A stretch of DNA of 64,000 nucleotides from Methylophaga sp. (GCA_002706095.1 PAJP01000021.1:124001-188000); one strand, 5' to 3'; counted from the stretch's first letter, positions 54,672 through 64,000 are shown. Numbers and translations: made by a program. Notes: generated from the letters alone by a model not told the origin.

Positions 54672-56141
54672 TTAGATATTGTTACGCCATGCGTGACATG
54701 AATTATCCTGAATACGACTCACTTCTTCAGGGCCCCATGTACCTGCAGGGTAGGTATGAACAAAGCCTTTATCTTTTGCCCATTTCTCGATGACAGGATC
54801 GACCACTTTCCAAGCCAGATTAACTTCATCTGAACGCAAGAACAATGAACGGTCACCTAAAATGGCATCCAGAATTAATGCCTCATAGGCATCCAAGCGA
54901 TGCTTGGTGTCTTCATTTTCAACGGTTTCAAGCGCCACAGTATGGTTGTTTAATTCTAGACCAGGCTGCTTAGCTTGCAGTTCGATACGTAAAGTGTTGT
55001 CAGGTTGCAGACCCATTACAATCCAGTTGGCATGACTATCACCAATCACAGTATCTTTGAATAACTCTTGTGGTGGTTTCTTAAAGCGGATGGCAATCAT
55101 CGCTTTAGATTCTGGCATACATTTGCCCGTTCTTAAGTAGAACGGCACACCACGCCAGCGCCAGTTATCGATGTACAGTTTCATAGCCGCATAGGTTTCA
55201 GTCACGCTGTCATTCGGTACTTCATCATCTTCCAGGTAACCAGGCTCTTTTTTGCCGTTGACTTCACCGGCCGCATATTGCGCACGGAAGGCATGATCAT
55301 CAACAATATCTTCAGTGATGGGACGGATGGCTTTTAAGACTTTTACTTTTTCATCACGTAAAGATTCATCACCTAAATCTGCTGGTGGTTCCATCGCGAC
55401 TAATGCCATCACCTGCATTAAGTGACTCTGAATCATATCGCGAAGTGCACCAGAGGTATCATAGTAACCAGCACGACCGCCCACACCTTGTTGTTCAGCA
55501 TGTGTAATTTGAACATGGTCAATGTAGTTACGGTTCCATAATGGCTCGAGCAACAAGTTAGCAAAGCGGAATACAAAAATATTTTGTACGGTACCTTTGC
55601 CCAGGTAGTGATCGATACGGTAAGTTTGTTGTTCGGTAAAGTTTTTGCGCAAGATGCCTTCTAATTCTTCAGCACTCTTCTGGTCATAACCAAATGGTTT
55701 TTCAACGACCAAGTGGCGCCAGCCATTATCTTCTTTATTTAAACCAACAGCGGCTAATTGATCACCTACGACGCCAAATAGTGCTGGCGCAATTGAGAGG
55801 TAGAAGACGATATTTTGAGAGAAATTATTCTCTTCTGACGTGATCAGTTTGTTGAGTTCGTGGTAGCTGAAAGCATCGTTGATATCACATTTAAAGTAGT
55901 GAATACGATCCAGAAATGTATCAAGAAGTTCATTATTCACACCACCGCGTGCTTTAGGTGTGACAAACTCTGTTACTTGTGCTTTCCAGTCTTCTTGACT
56001 GGACTCACGACGACCCATGCAGATAATGCGCGTATCCGCTGTTAAGCGTTTTTCCGCATCAAGATGGTATAAAGCAGGCAATAACTTTTTCTTAGATAAG
56101 TCGCCTGTGGCGCCAAAAATAACAATGGTACAAGATTGCAT
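54672..56141 (-). CDS. zwf: Glucose-6-phosphate 1-dehydrogenase
   Basis: Zwf oxidises glucose-6-phosphate to 6-phosphogluconolactone and reduces NAD(P)+. The nucleotide-binding [18 protein letters not shown] is at the N-terminus, and the substrate-binding and catalytic RIDHYLGK is at 175-182. The length of 489 is typical. GGGAG lies six bases before the ATG. It diverges from glgA and feeds the Pgl encoded near 26.7 kb; in a ribulose monophosphate methylotroph it would also serve dissimilatory formaldehyde oxidation, which is inference. Confidence 0.97.
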   Translation of the reverse strand: MQSCTIVIFGATGDLSKKKLLPALYHLDAEKRLTADTRIICMGRRESSQEDWKAQVTEFVTPKARGGVNNELLDTFLDRIHYFKCDINDAFSYHELNKLITSEENNFSQNIVFYLSIAPALFGVVGDQLAAVGLNKEDNGWRHLVVEKPFGYDQKSAEELEGILRKNFTEQQTYRIDHYLGKGTVQNIFVFRFANLLLEPLWNRNYIDHVQITHAEQQGVGGRAGYYDTSGALRDMIQSHLMQVMALVAMEPPADLGDESLRDEKVKVLKAIRPITEDIVDDHAFRAQYAAGEVNGKKEPGYLEDDEVPNDSVTETYAAMKLYIDNWRWRGVPFYLRTGKCMPESKAMIAIRFKKPPQELFKDTVIGDSHANWIVMGLQPDNTLRIELQAKQPGLELNNHTVALETVENEDTKHRLDAYEALILDAILGDRSLFLRSDEVNLAWKVVDPVIEKWAKDKGFVHTYPAGTWGPEEVSRIQDNSCHAWRNNI

Positions 56142-56194
56142 GATTTCTCCCGTTTCAGGCTATTACTCAGCCGTTGACCGTATATAATTTGGAG

Positions 56195-56206
56195 AATTGT
56201 ACAATT
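56195..56206. promoter_or_regulatory. Perfect palindrome between divergent zwf and glgA
   Basis: AATTGTACAATT is a 12-bp perfect inverted repeat inside the 79-bp gap of the two divergent genes. Its position fits an operator acting on both genes. It does not match the HexR box I recall from other gammaproteobacteria, so the regulator is unknown. Confidence 0.45.
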
Positions 56207-56220
56207 TTTGGGAGATAAGC

Positions 56221-57684
56221 GTGCGAAAAATTCTTTTTGCCAGTAGTGAAGTCCATCCGTTAATGAAAACGGGGGGGCTTGCAGATGTGTCTGCCAGCTT
56301 ACCAGCGGCTCTGGCTGAGCATGGACAAGATGTCAGAATTTTTATGCCTGCTTATCGTCAGTGTCTGCAAAAAATAGAAAGCTCGCACACCGTTGCTACA
56401 ATTAAACTGGATGGTTACCACCTCCCTGTGGAAATTATTGAAACCACACTTCCGGGTACTGAGGTCATCGTCTGGCTATTGAATTCCCCCTATCACTTTG
56501 ATCGCAGTGGTGGACCCTACAGCCACCCTGGCGGACATGACTGGGAAGATAATGCCGCAAGGTTTGCATTGTTTTGTCGCGCTATTGTGGCTTTAGCCAT
56601 GGATGATGCTGAACTGAACTGGAAGCCAGATATTTTGCATTGCAACGATTGGCAGACCGGGCTTGCACCGGCACTGCTCTCGTTGAGAGAGAATGCACCC
56701 CATACTATTTTTACTATTCACAATATGGCCTATCAGGGACTATTTGAGCGGCCGGTTTTTGACGCGCTGGACTTACCAGAGTCTCTTTGGTCAATCGATG
56801 GGCTAGAGTTTTATGGCTTGATGTCTTTTATGAAGGCCGGGCTGATATTGAGTGATCACATCACTACAGTCAGTCCTACTTATGCTAAAGAAATTTGTGA
56901 CGCTGAGTTTGGTTATGGTCTGGAGGGATTATTATCTTATCGAGCCGAACAAGGGCGCTTAAGTGGCATATTGAATGGTATTGATTATCAAGAATGGAAC
57001 CCGGCTACGGATCCTTATCTAAGACACCATTACTCAGTTAAAACACCAAACCGTAAAAAGAAAAACAAGCAGGCGCTCCAGCAACAATTTTATTTACCTC
57101 AATCTGAACAGACGCTCTTTATCGGCTTAATCAGTCGTCTGGTATCACAGAAAGGTATCGATTTGTCCATCGAAGCCATAACACGCTTACTGGAAGAGGG
57201 GCAGGATATTCAGCTGATTTGTCTGGGCAGTGGTGAAGCAGATTTTGAGCAAGCTTTGCGTGTACTTCGTGCGCGGTTTCCTGATAAAGTGGCATTGACC
57301 ATTGGCTATGATGAAAAACTCTCGCATCAGATTGAAGCGGGGGTAGATGTGTTTCTGATGCCATCACGATTTGAGCCATGTGGCCTGAATCAGATGTATA
57401 GCCTGCGATATGGTACGCTACCGATTGTACGTAATACTGGCGGTTTAGCTGACACAGTTGTTGATGCTAACGACGAAAACCGTAAAATCGGTATTGCTAA
57501 TGGATTTTGTTTTCATGAGGCTTCAGCAGAAGCATTATACGAAACACTGGAACGGGCGACCGCGCTGTTTCAGCATCCGCGGATATGGCGAAAACTGATG
57601 ATCACCGCAATGGAGGGGGATTTCAGTTGGGAAAACAGCGCCAATATCTATATCGATCTCTATCACCATGTAAATGAACGTTAA
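56221..57684 (+). CDS. glgA: Glycogen synthase (ADP-glucose type)
   Basis: GlgA adds glucose from ADP-glucose to the growing alpha-1,4-glucan. The ADP-glucose binding motif is KTGGLADV (16-23). HNMAYQGLF, then PSRFEPCGLNQMYSLRYGTL with the catalytic Glu, and RNTGGLADTVVD are GT5 family blocks. The GTG at 56221 is chosen because GGGAG lies six bases upstream and the protein then starts at the family N-terminus; an in-frame TTG lies at 56197. The 487-residue length fits (E. coli 477). No glgB, glgC or glgP is in the window. Confidence 0.94.
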   Translation: MRKILFASSEVHPLMKTGGLADVSASLPAALAEHGQDVRIFMPAYRQCLQKIESSHTVATIKLDGYHLPVEIIETTLPGTEVIVWLLNSPYHFDRSGGPYSHPGGHDWEDNAARFALFCRAIVALAMDDAELNWKPDILHCNDWQTGLAPALLSLRENAPHTIFTIHNMAYQGLFERPVFDALDLPESLWSIDGLEFYGLMSFMKAGLILSDHITTVSPTYAKEICDAEFGYGLEGLLSYRAEQGRLSGILNGIDYQEWNPATDPYLRHHYSVKTPNRKKKNKQALQQQFYLPQSEQTLFIGLISRLVSQKGIDLSIEAITRLLEEGQDIQLICLGSGEADFEQALRVLRARFPDKVALTIGYDEKLSHQIEAGVDVFLMPSRFEPCGLNQMYSLRYGTLPIVRNTGGLADTVVDANDENRKIGIANGFCFHEASAEALYETLERATALFQHPRIWRKLMITAMEGDFSWENSANIYIDLYHHVNER

Positions 57685-60532
57685 TACTATGACAGATTAT
57701 GAACCTGTATTGAGTACTGTCGAGCAGCTATCTATGCTGGGCGATAAAGAGCTACGTCAACATGTTCGGTTTCTTGGCCATATTCTTGGTGAAGTAATTG
57801 ATGAGCGTGCTGGTCGTGAGGTCTATGAAACGGTAGAGCGATTGCGTAAGGGGTTTATTAATCTTCGCAAAGACGATAACGCTCTATTACGCACGGAGTT
57901 GTTGAGTTTCCTGAATACGCTGGATGCCACCACATTACGTGAAGTCATTCGTGCGTTTAATTTGTATTTCAGTCTGCTGAATACAGCAGAAGAAGCCTTT
58001 AATTACCATAACCGTCTAATTCAGTTAAGAAATGGTCGTGATTTATGGCATGGATCGTACCTGGATACATTAAACCAGTTCAAGCAAGAGGGCGTTACCC
58101 TCGAACAACTTCAGCATATGATGGATACGATGGTATACATGCCTGTATTCACCGCTCATCCAACTGAGTCAAAGCGTCGGACTTTGATGGAAATTCTACG
58201 CCGTATTTTCTTATTAGACGAAAAGCTGACCAATGACCCTCTGACGGCATTTGAAGAAGAACGCACACGGTCAGAAATTAAAAAACAAGTGCAGTTGTTG
58301 TGGTCCACCGATGAAGTGAGGGCTGTTAAACCCACCGTTCGCGATGAAATCAAAAATGGTTTGTATTACTTTAACGTAAGTCTGTTTGATGCGGTGCCCA
58401 GAAGTTATCGCAATATGGAAAATGCCATTCGTCGCGTCTATAAAGACGAGATTGATGCAGGTGCGTCATTCAAAGTGCCAGGCTACATTCAATTCGGTTC
58501 CTGGATTGGCGGTGACCGAGATGGAAACCCTTATGTAACGGCTGAAACCACCGACATGGCGATTCAGTTACAAAAGCGCACAGTGATTCGCCGTTATCTG
58601 GAAGACGTGACTAAACTTAGCTACCAACTCACACACTCACAACCTTTGTGTGAAATAAGTGATGAATTAGCTGCCAATATTGATGAATCGGAACAACGTT
58701 ACGCTGGGGCATTTCGTGCAAAACCAGACCGTTTTCTGAATGAACCTTACCGCAGAAAACTTTACATGATGCGGCATCGTTTGGAAGATAATCTACGACT
58801 ATTGCAGCAATATTTTCGGCCTGATCTTGAGCCCACTGCATTGGGACTGGCTTATGACAACGAAGATGAATTACTGCAAGACTTACGCTTAATTCAACAG
58901 TCCCTGATCGCTCACGGGGATGCCGAGTTGGCGGGCAGTGAACTGACCGATTTGATCCGATTGGTGGAGACCTTTGGTTTTTATTTATATCACTTGGATG
59001 TGCGCCAGGAATCGACATTACACACGGAAGCGGTGAGCGAGGTGCTAAGACAAACAGGCCTGTGTGAAGATTATCAGCAATTAGATGAAACGCAACGTCA
59101 GTCAGTGTTGACGGATTTGTTAGCACGTCATGATTTACCCTCTTTGCCTGAATTAGAAGGGCAAAACAAAGAAATTCTGTCGGTATTTCAGTTAATGACA
59201 CGACTGCAACAGGAAGTCAGCACCAATGCATTCGGCAGTTATGTGATTTCAATGACCCACCAGGCCAGTCATATTCTGGAAGTATTAACCTTGGGGCGGT
59301 TTGCTGGTTTATGTGGTTATACAGAAGATGGCAATACCTACTGCCACCTCCGAGTGTCACCTTTATTCGAGACCATTGAAGATTTATCTCATATCGAACC
59401 AGTGATGTCGGCATTACTTGAGAATGAACATTATCGTCGTTTATTAAGTGCCTCAGGCAATTTACAGGAAGTCATGCTGGGTTACTCCGATTCTTGTAAA
59501 GATGGGGGGATTCTGGCGTCTGTATGGAATTTGTATCAAGCCCAGCAGAGAATCAGTCACCTGGCCGAACAGCATGGCGTGCAATGTCGTATGTTTCACG
59601 GTCGTGGCGGTACGATTGGTCGCGGGGGTGGTCCAACTCATGATGCTATTCTGTCTCAGCCGGTTGGCACGGTGCAGGGACAAATCAAATTCACAGAGCA
59701 GGGCGAAGTATTGTCATTCAAATATGGCAATATCGAGACAGCTGCCTATGAATTGGGGATGGGTGTATCTGGTTTAATGAAGGCTTCACGAAGTCTGGTG
59801 GCTAAAACGCATCACGATGAGCCGGCCTTTATGGATGTAATGCATCAGCTCACGGCCTACGGCGAGCAGAGCTACCGTAAATTGACCGAAAACACCGCAG
59901 GCTTCCTCGATTATTTTTATGAGGTCTGTCCAGTGACTGAAATCGGTATGATGAATATCGGTTCCAGACCCTCACATCGTAAACAGGGTGATCGTTCCAA
60001 AGCATCGGTTCGCGCTATTGGCTGGGTCTTTTCCTGGGCACAGTCACGACACACCTTACCTGCATGGTATGGCATTGGTTCGGCGTTAGAACAGTGGCAT
60101 CAAAATGATCCTGAGAAAATTGAAACGTTACATCGAATGGTCAAAGAATGGCGTTTTTTCAGTGCGCTTTTAAGTAATACGCAAATGTCCCTGTCAAAAG
60201 CCGATATGAATATCGCACGGCGCTATGCCGCTTTGTGTGAAAATGCATTTCAAGGACAGCAAGTATTCGAAGTCATTTCAGCAGAATATCATCGCACGGT
60301 AAAACAAGTCCTGCTTGTGGTGGGGGAGGACAAGTTAATGTCAGAAACACCGGCATTACGATCTTCTTTACGCCGACGTGAACCGTATCTGGATCCCATT
60401 AACTATATTCAGATTCTTTTATTGCAACGATATCGTGAGAACGCCTTATCTGAAGATGAACGAGATAAGTGGCTGGATCCGTTGCTGAGAACGATCAGTG
60501 CGATTTCTGCCGGTATGCGAAATACAGGTTAA
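57674..60532 (+). CDS. ppc: Phosphoenolpyruvate carboxylase
   Basis: Ppc carboxylates PEP to oxaloacetate to replenish the TCA cycle. Catalytic His162 is in FTAHPTESKRR. GGDRDGNPYVTAETT, VMLGYSDSCKDGG and the glycine-rich FHGRGGTIGRGGGP are intact. It has 952 residues from the ATG at 57674, which overlaps the end of glgA by 11 bases; a second ATG at 57689 would give 947 and is equally possible. An operon with glgA is implied. The 3' end overlaps the convergent PqiA-like gene by four bases. Confidence 0.96.
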   Translation: MNVNTMTDYEPVLSTVEQLSMLGDKELRQHVRFLGHILGEVIDERAGREVYETVERLRKGFINLRKDDNALLRTELLSFLNTLDATTLREVIRAFNLYFSLLNTAEEAFNYHNRLIQLRNGRDLWHGSYLDTLNQFKQEGVTLEQLQHMMDTMVYMPVFTAHPTESKRRTLMEILRRIFLLDEKLTNDPLTAFEEERTRSEIKKQVQLLWSTDEVRAVKPTVRDEIKNGLYYFNVSLFDAVPRSYRNMENAIRRVYKDEIDAGASFKVPGYIQFGSWIGGDRDGNPYVTAETTDMAIQLQKRTVIRRYLEDVTKLSYQLTHSQPLCEISDELAANIDESEQRYAGAFRAKPDRFLNEPYRRKLYMMRHRLEDNLRLLQQYFRPDLEPTALGLAYDNEDELLQDLRLIQQSLIAHGDAELAGSELTDLIRLVETFGFYLYHLDVRQESTLHTEAVSEVLRQTGLCEDYQQLDETQRQSVLTDLLARHDLPSLPELEGQNKEILSVFQLMTRLQQEVSTNAFGSYVISMTHQASHILEVLTLGRFAGLCGYTEDGNTYCHLRVSPLFETIEDLSHIEPVMSALLENEHYRRLLSASGNLQEVMLGYSDSCKDGGILASVWNLYQAQQRISHLAEQHGVQCRMFHGRGGTIGRGGGPTHDAILSQPVGTVQGQIKFTEQGEVLSFKYGNIETAAYELGMGVSGLMKASRSLVAKTHHDEPAFMDVMHQLTAYGEQSYRKLTENTAGFLDYFYEVCPVTEIGMMNIGSRPSHRKQGDRSKASVRAIGWVFSWAQSRHTLPAWYGIGSALEQWHQNDPEKIETLHRMVKEWRFFSALLSNTQMSLSKADMNIARRYAALCENAFQGQQVFEVISAEYHRTVKQVLLVVGEDKLMSETPALRSSLRRREPYLDPINYIQILLLQRYRENALSEDERDKWLDPLLRTISAISAGMRNTG

Positions 60533-61011
60533 TTCGTCTGAGTTCGTAAGGTGCTGACAGTGAGCTGTGTGGTGAGCATAATCAGTAACACTGCAGCACC
60601 AAACACATATAAGCCCGGATGAATCTGAATACTGGCGATGGCACCAAGTTTGACAGTGACGATCAACATCGCCACGACCATGACATCAAGCATTGCCCAG
60701 CGGCCATAATCATGCATAAGATTCAATAAGGTCATCTTGAGTGGCGTAGGGTGGCTGTCAGCGAATAACAATCGGAACAGTAAGCCTAATTTAGCGAAAG
60801 GCATGAGGATACTGAAACAGCCGATAACAAAAAATAACACGTATTTTTCTGCTTTCCACAATTCTGTGATACCTGAAATGACAGAGAAATCATCACGAAT
60901 GACCAGAAATTGCGTGATGGTCAACATCGGCATGAAAAGTCCGGCAATCAATAACACGCTGCTGATTAACAATAAGCCGCGTAATAAATAAGTAGATTTA
61001 TTCTTGGGCAC
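60529..61011 (-). CDS. PqiA-like inner membrane protein
   Basis: A 160-residue membrane protein with about four helices. LFFVIGCFSILMPFAKLGLL and GRWAMLDVMVVAMLIVTVKL are typical of the paraquat-inducible PqiA/YebS family, whose larger members work with MCE proteins in lipid transport. Here there is a single half-size unit with no visible MCE partner and no Cys-rich zinc part. The start is GTG, 14 bases inside the helicase gene, with no good Shine-Dalgarno, so translation may be coupled. Specific role unknown. Confidence 0.8.
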   Translation of the reverse strand: MPKNKSTYLLRGLLLISSVLLIAGLFMPMLTITQFLVIRDDFSVISGITELWKAEKYVLFFVIGCFSILMPFAKLGLLFRLLFADSHPTPLKMTLLNLMHDYGRWAMLDVMVVAMLIVTVKLGAIASIQIHPGLYVFGAAVLLIMLTTQLTVSTLRTQTN

Positions 61012-62209
61012 GGTCTTTTTTAGAAATGTATCTGGCTTTGGGGTCTTTTTTACTCTTTTGTTTATTGACTTTGCCTTTCGGTGCCAAGCCCTTCATTTTT
61101 ATTACAGGTAATGACTGGCCAATATGATGTTCGATCCGCTCAAGGTTTTTTTGGTCATGGCTTTCCACCAGATTGACAGCAATACCTGATTGTCCAGCCC
61201 GCCCGGTTCTGCCAACACGATGAATATAAATATCACCACGAAATGGCACATCATAGTTAACGACGTGGCTCACTTGCGGTAAATCCAGTCCACGTGAAGC
61301 TACATCCGTTGCAACTAAGACTTTGATTTTTCCTTGACGGAATTTACGTGTTCGTTCTCGGCGATCTGCCTGAGAGAATTCACCATGCACCACCTGCGCA
61401 GAGATATTTTGTGACTGCAAATAGTCGGCTACTTCATCTGCGCGTTCTTTTTTATTGCAAAAAACCAAAGCACTTGCGCACTCGTCCGATTGAATCACAG
61501 CTTTGAGCAGTGCTTGTTTATGTTCACGATTATCAGCTAAATAGACACGCTGCTCGACCTGTTCGGCATAGTGATTTGAAGCATTCACATCTACTCGGGT
61601 AGCATCAGGCAGTAAGGTGTTAGCAAAAATTTCCACACCGGCACCAGCCAGTGTGGCGGAGAACAAGCAGGTTTGGAATGCTGTTGTAATTGAAGCTAAT
61701 AATGTCGCGACATCAGGACCTTGTCCCATGTCCAGCATACGATCCGCTTCATCTATCACCACAAACTCAATCAGTGATAAATCGGCCTGCTCTTGTTCAA
61801 CTAAGTTTAATAAACGGCCGGGTGTGGCAATGATGACATCACAGCCTTCATCCAAAACCTTTTGTTGAGCGGTGGGTGCCTGACCGCCGGTAATCATGGC
61901 AATATCAATTGGATCTTGTTTACTGAAGGTCTTCAGCACATGTTGAATCTGGAAAGCCAGCTCACGTGTCGGAGCCAGAATGAGAGCGACAGGTTCATGT
62001 GAACGATGCTTTCTGTCCCAGAGTTTTTGTAATAAAGGCACAACAAACGCTGCGGTCTTGCCTGTCCCTGTGGCCGCACAGGCCAATACGTCCTGACCGG
62101 CTAAAATAAGCGGGATCGTTTCTTCTTGAATTGGCGTAGGAGTGGTGTAGCCGTGAGCAGCGATAGCGCTCAACAGGCTGTCTTCTAACATGAGATCTTC
62201 AAATGACAT
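60998..62209 (-). CDS. DEAD-box RNA helicase (RhlE/SrmB-like)
   Basis: A 403-residue ATP-dependent RNA helicase. The Q motif (GYTTPTPIQEETIP), motif I (AATGTGKT), Ia (APTRELA), II (DEADRMLDMG), III (SAT), V (VATDVASRGLDLPQV) and VI (HRVGRTGRAG) are all present, and the C-terminus is Lys-rich. RhlE, SrmB and RhlB-type members are hard to tell apart by eye, so no symbol is given. It starts directly after the SMP-30-like gene. Confidence 0.92.
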   Translation of the reverse strand: MSFEDLMLEDSLLSAIAAHGYTTPTPIQEETIPLILAGQDVLACAATGTGKTAAFVVPLLQKLWDRKHRSHEPVALILAPTRELAFQIQHVLKTFSKQDPIDIAMITGGQAPTAQQKVLDEGCDVIIATPGRLLNLVEQEQADLSLIEFVVIDEADRMLDMGQGPDVATLLASITTAFQTCLFSATLAGAGVEIFANTLLPDATRVDVNASNHYAEQVEQRVYLADNREHKQALLKAVIQSDECASALVFCNKKERADEVADYLQSQNISAQVVHGEFSQADRRERTRKFRQGKIKVLVATDVASRGLDLPQVSHVVNYDVPFRGDIYIHRVGRTGRAGQSGIAVNLVESHDQKNLERIEHHIGQSLPVIKMKGLAPKGKVNKQKSKKDPKARYISKKDRAQE

Positions 62210-63079
62210 TTAGCGGTGTATCCGGAATGCAGTGATGACGTTATCCATCATCATTGGAACAATAACAAGGTCTTTCTCAGGCATGACTGTATGGTCAGCA
62301 CTACCTGGATTAAATTCAATCAAAGTTTCACTTCTTCCTTCAGGTGTGATTTTTAATAATCGGCCTTTCATCCAATCGGTGACCAGGTAATTCCCCTGAC
62401 CATCTGCTTCGATGCCATCCAGATTACCCACGGGCGATTGGTCACCCAGGCTTTTCATCTGCTGTGTAATCAGATCAATGATTTTTAAATGTCCCGGCGT
62501 CTCGGTTTCAAATCCTTTGGTCATATTGCCCCAGCTGGCGACAATCAGATTATTATGCTCAACCAAAAGACCATTGGGGGATTCTAGAGCAGGGTCATCC
62601 ATCCAGACATTAAATTCATCACCAGACAAGCGATAGATGCGGTTTGTCATCATGTCGCTGACGTAAACATGTCCCTGTTTATCAATGGCCACATCATTCA
62701 GAAATTGGGCATTCTCCGCGGGGTAACGCTTGATGATGCGTTGTTCAGCAATATCAATGACCACCAGTTCATCAATATCAGAAACATAGAGATGGTTACC
62801 ACTGAGTGCCAATCCTTTTGGGGCATTGAGGCCATCCAGCCAATGCAGTTTTTCAATCTCACCTTTGACTGACAATTGGCTAATAAAGCCATTACCATCT
62901 GCATCTAGGGGATTGCCATTAACATTCGAGACATATAAATGTTTTGTGATGGGATCATAGATAACAGACTCAGGTGTTTTAAGTTCTGCCGGGCTGCTCC
63001 ATACAGGTGACAGCACTGTGTTAGCACAGACCTGTACTGACATTAATAAGCCGGTCAGCAATAGCGTTAACCGTTTCAT
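62210..63079 (-). CDS. Periplasmic beta-propeller protein, SMP-30/NHL-like
   Basis: A 289-residue protein with a signal peptide (MKRLTLLLTGLLMSVQVCA, about 1-19) followed by repeated units such as LYVSNVNG, LYVSDIDELVVID and VYVSDMMTNRIYRL, typical of a six-bladed propeller of the SMP-30/gluconolactonase type. The full metal-binding set of a lactonase cannot be confirmed by eye. The ATG at 63079 is chosen because GGAG lies six bases upstream; a TTG at 63121 is discarded. Substrate unknown. Confidence 0.82.
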   Translation of the reverse strand: MKRLTLLLTGLLMSVQVCANTVLSPVWSSPAELKTPESVIYDPITKHLYVSNVNGNPLDADGNGFISQLSVKGEIEKLHWLDGLNAPKGLALSGNHLYVSDIDELVVIDIAEQRIIKRYPAENAQFLNDVAIDKQGHVYVSDMMTNRIYRLSGDEFNVWMDDPALESPNGLLVEHNNLIVASWGNMTKGFETETPGHLKIIDLITQQMKSLGDQSPVGNLDGIEADGQGNYLVTDWMKGRLLKITPEGRSETLIEFNPGSADHTVMPEKDLVIVPMMMDNVITAFRIHR

Positions 63080-63133
63080 CATCTTCTCCAATAACAATCT
63101 GAGTGCATAATAACAGGCCAAGCTCTATCCCGC

Positions 63134-64000
63134 TCAAGCGTTTAGAACCAGTAAGCTGCCTGCCACCATTACCAGACAAGCTGATAAGCGTCGCCAGAGA
63201 TGTTCTTCATTAAAAATGCGGTAGCCAAGGAATACCTGTAGCACCATACTTAGTTGAAATAATGCCAGAGAATAAGCGACCAAAAGCTGTGAAAATACCA
63301 GCATAGTCATGTATTGCATCAGAAAGATCAGACAGCCCAGATAAACAAAAGGGCGGATGTTATGTCGCGCTTTTGCGATATTGGTGGTGATATCTTTTTT
63401 GATAAAAAGCCATTGAGTTAAGGCTGCCAACGGCAAACCCAATAAACACCAGAACACGGTTGTGGCTAAGGCTCCACCTTCTATCACTGCTGTTTTCAGC
63501 GGTAGAGTGCCGATAGAAAAAAGCAAAATCGATAAAAACCGGTATTGAACGCCTTTGTCTTTGAACAAGGTCAACATGCGGCTTTGCGAAGTCGTTTTGG
63601 GCGGAAATAAAAAATAGCTCCCCACCACAATGACCGCGACACCAAAAAAGCCTTGAAGGCTGGGGATTTCTCCAATAAATATCATTGCCAGTATCATGGA
63701 GATAACGACTTTGTAGGCATTCAAAGGCCCAAACACAGATAGATCTGTTTTTGATAAAGACATGACCAGGTAGACCGTACCCGCCATATCCAATAAGGCG
63801 GCAAAGAAAATATTTATCCAAAAATTGCTTGTCAGTGTAAACAGGTCAAGCAAAGAAAGTAGTGGCAGACAGATAACGGCTAGAACAAGATAAGAACTAA
63901 AAACAATAAACAGTGAGTCAAAGCCACGGTGAGTCAGTTGCTTTTGAAAAACATTAGAGAATGCCGAGAACAGTAACCTGCTCAGCACAACGAGGATTTC
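63134..64000 (-). CDS. EamA-family (DMT) transporter, 5' end outside window
   Basis: A membrane protein with about ten helices in two EamA halves, as in the drug/metabolite transporter superfamily. LNAYKVVISMILAMIFIGE closes the first half and LFQLSMVLQVFLGYRIFNEE the second. The frame stays open to the right edge beyond a GTG at 63988, so the true start probably lies just outside the window. It is the first visible gene of the run that continues with the SMP-30-like, helicase and PqiA-like genes. The substrate is unknown. Confidence 0.85.
   Translation of the reverse strand, partial: EILVVLSRLLFSAFSNVFQKQLTHRGFDSLFIVFSSYLVLAVICLPLLSLLDLFTLTSNFWINIFFAALLDMAGTVYLVMSLSKTDLSVFGPLNAYKVVISMILAMIFIGEIPSLQGFFGVAVIVVGSYFLFPPKTTSQSRMLTLFKDKGVQYRFLSILLFSIGTLPLKTAVIEGGALATTVFWCLLGLPLAALTQWLFIKKDITTNIAKARHNIRPFVYLGCLIFLMQYMTMLVFSQLLVAYSLALFQLSMVLQVFLGYRIFNEEHLWRRLSACLVMVAGSLLVLNA

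Noticed and set aside
58629..59201. A 190-codon minus-strand frame within ppc
   Set aside because: The ppc frame is complete and conserved through this stretch; the reverse frame shows no recognisable domain.
63360..63821. A 153-codon frame on the minus strand inside the EamA gene
   Set aside because: It is on the same strand as the transporter but in another frame, with no family residues; the transporter frame has clear membrane helices.
1..64000. Search for mobile elements, tRNA or rRNA genes, CRISPR arrays and toxin-antitoxin or defence genes
   Set aside because: None was seen by eye. All recognisable genes are core functions, and gene packing is continuous.

Overview
The window looks like a chromosomal core segment of a motile, polarly flagellated gammaproteobacterium of moderate GC. 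The gene orders fliLMNOPQR-flhB-flhA-flhF-fleN-fliA-cheY-cheZ-cheA-cheB-motCD-parC-parP-cheW and comEC-exbB-exbD-msbA-lpxK-ycaR-kdsB are characteristic of gammaproteobacteria. Zwf, Pgl, glucokinase, RpiA and PEP carboxylase would fit a methylotroph such as Methylophaga. That is inference: no diagnostic C1 gene is visible. No mobile element, phage, CRISPR array, tRNA or rRNA was found.

Layout. 1-3.8 kb (+): 3' part of metH, slyX, tmcA. 3.8-10.6 kb (-): one probable operon, rluC, HAD phosphatase, sppA, a 47-aa gene, an HDOD gene, adk, a PfkB kinase, a Rieske protein and a permease. 10.6-11.15 kb: long structured rne leader. 11.15-13.9 kb (+): rne and a 91-aa gene. 13.9-20.9 kb (-): comEC plus lipid A and KDO genes. 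20.9-24.1 kb: DUF2062 protein (+), lolC-lolD and rpiA (-). 24.3-29.4 kb: ilvA (+), a SIMPL protein (-), then pgl-glk-apaG-yjdF (+). 29.4-34.3 kb: a GYF/pentapeptide protein (-), a FliK-like/FlhB-stub pair (+) and a REC-GGDEF-EAL protein (+). 34.3-53.6 kb (-): a nearly gap-free 19-kb flagellar and chemotaxis block. 53.7-64 kb: psd, zwf, glgA-ppc, and an EamA/SMP-30/DEAD-helicase/PqiA-like operon that runs off the right edge.

How it works together. The 19-kb block encodes the export gate and C-ring (FliLMNOPQR, FlhAB), polar placement and number control (FlhF, FleN), the flagellar sigma factor FliA, the Che pathway with CheZ, a second stator (MotCD) and the ParC/ParP pair that holds the chemotaxis array at the pole. 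Zwf, Pgl, Glk and RpiA serve hexose-phosphate oxidation and the pentose phosphate route. MsbA, LpxK, KdsB and LolCD serve the outer membrane.

No clearly new defence or mobile system was found. The best leads are: a two-gene FliK-like/FlhB-stub module in which the small protein starts just after the FlhB autocleavage motif; two tandem FliL proteins, one secreted rather than membrane anchored; a structured rne leader whose Shine-Dalgarno lies in a hairpin; a terminator 28 bp before lolC; and convergent genes that mostly overlap at their 3' ends. Start codons were moved from upstream TTG or GTG codons, or from upstream ATGs inside a neighbouring gene, where a better-placed start was visible.
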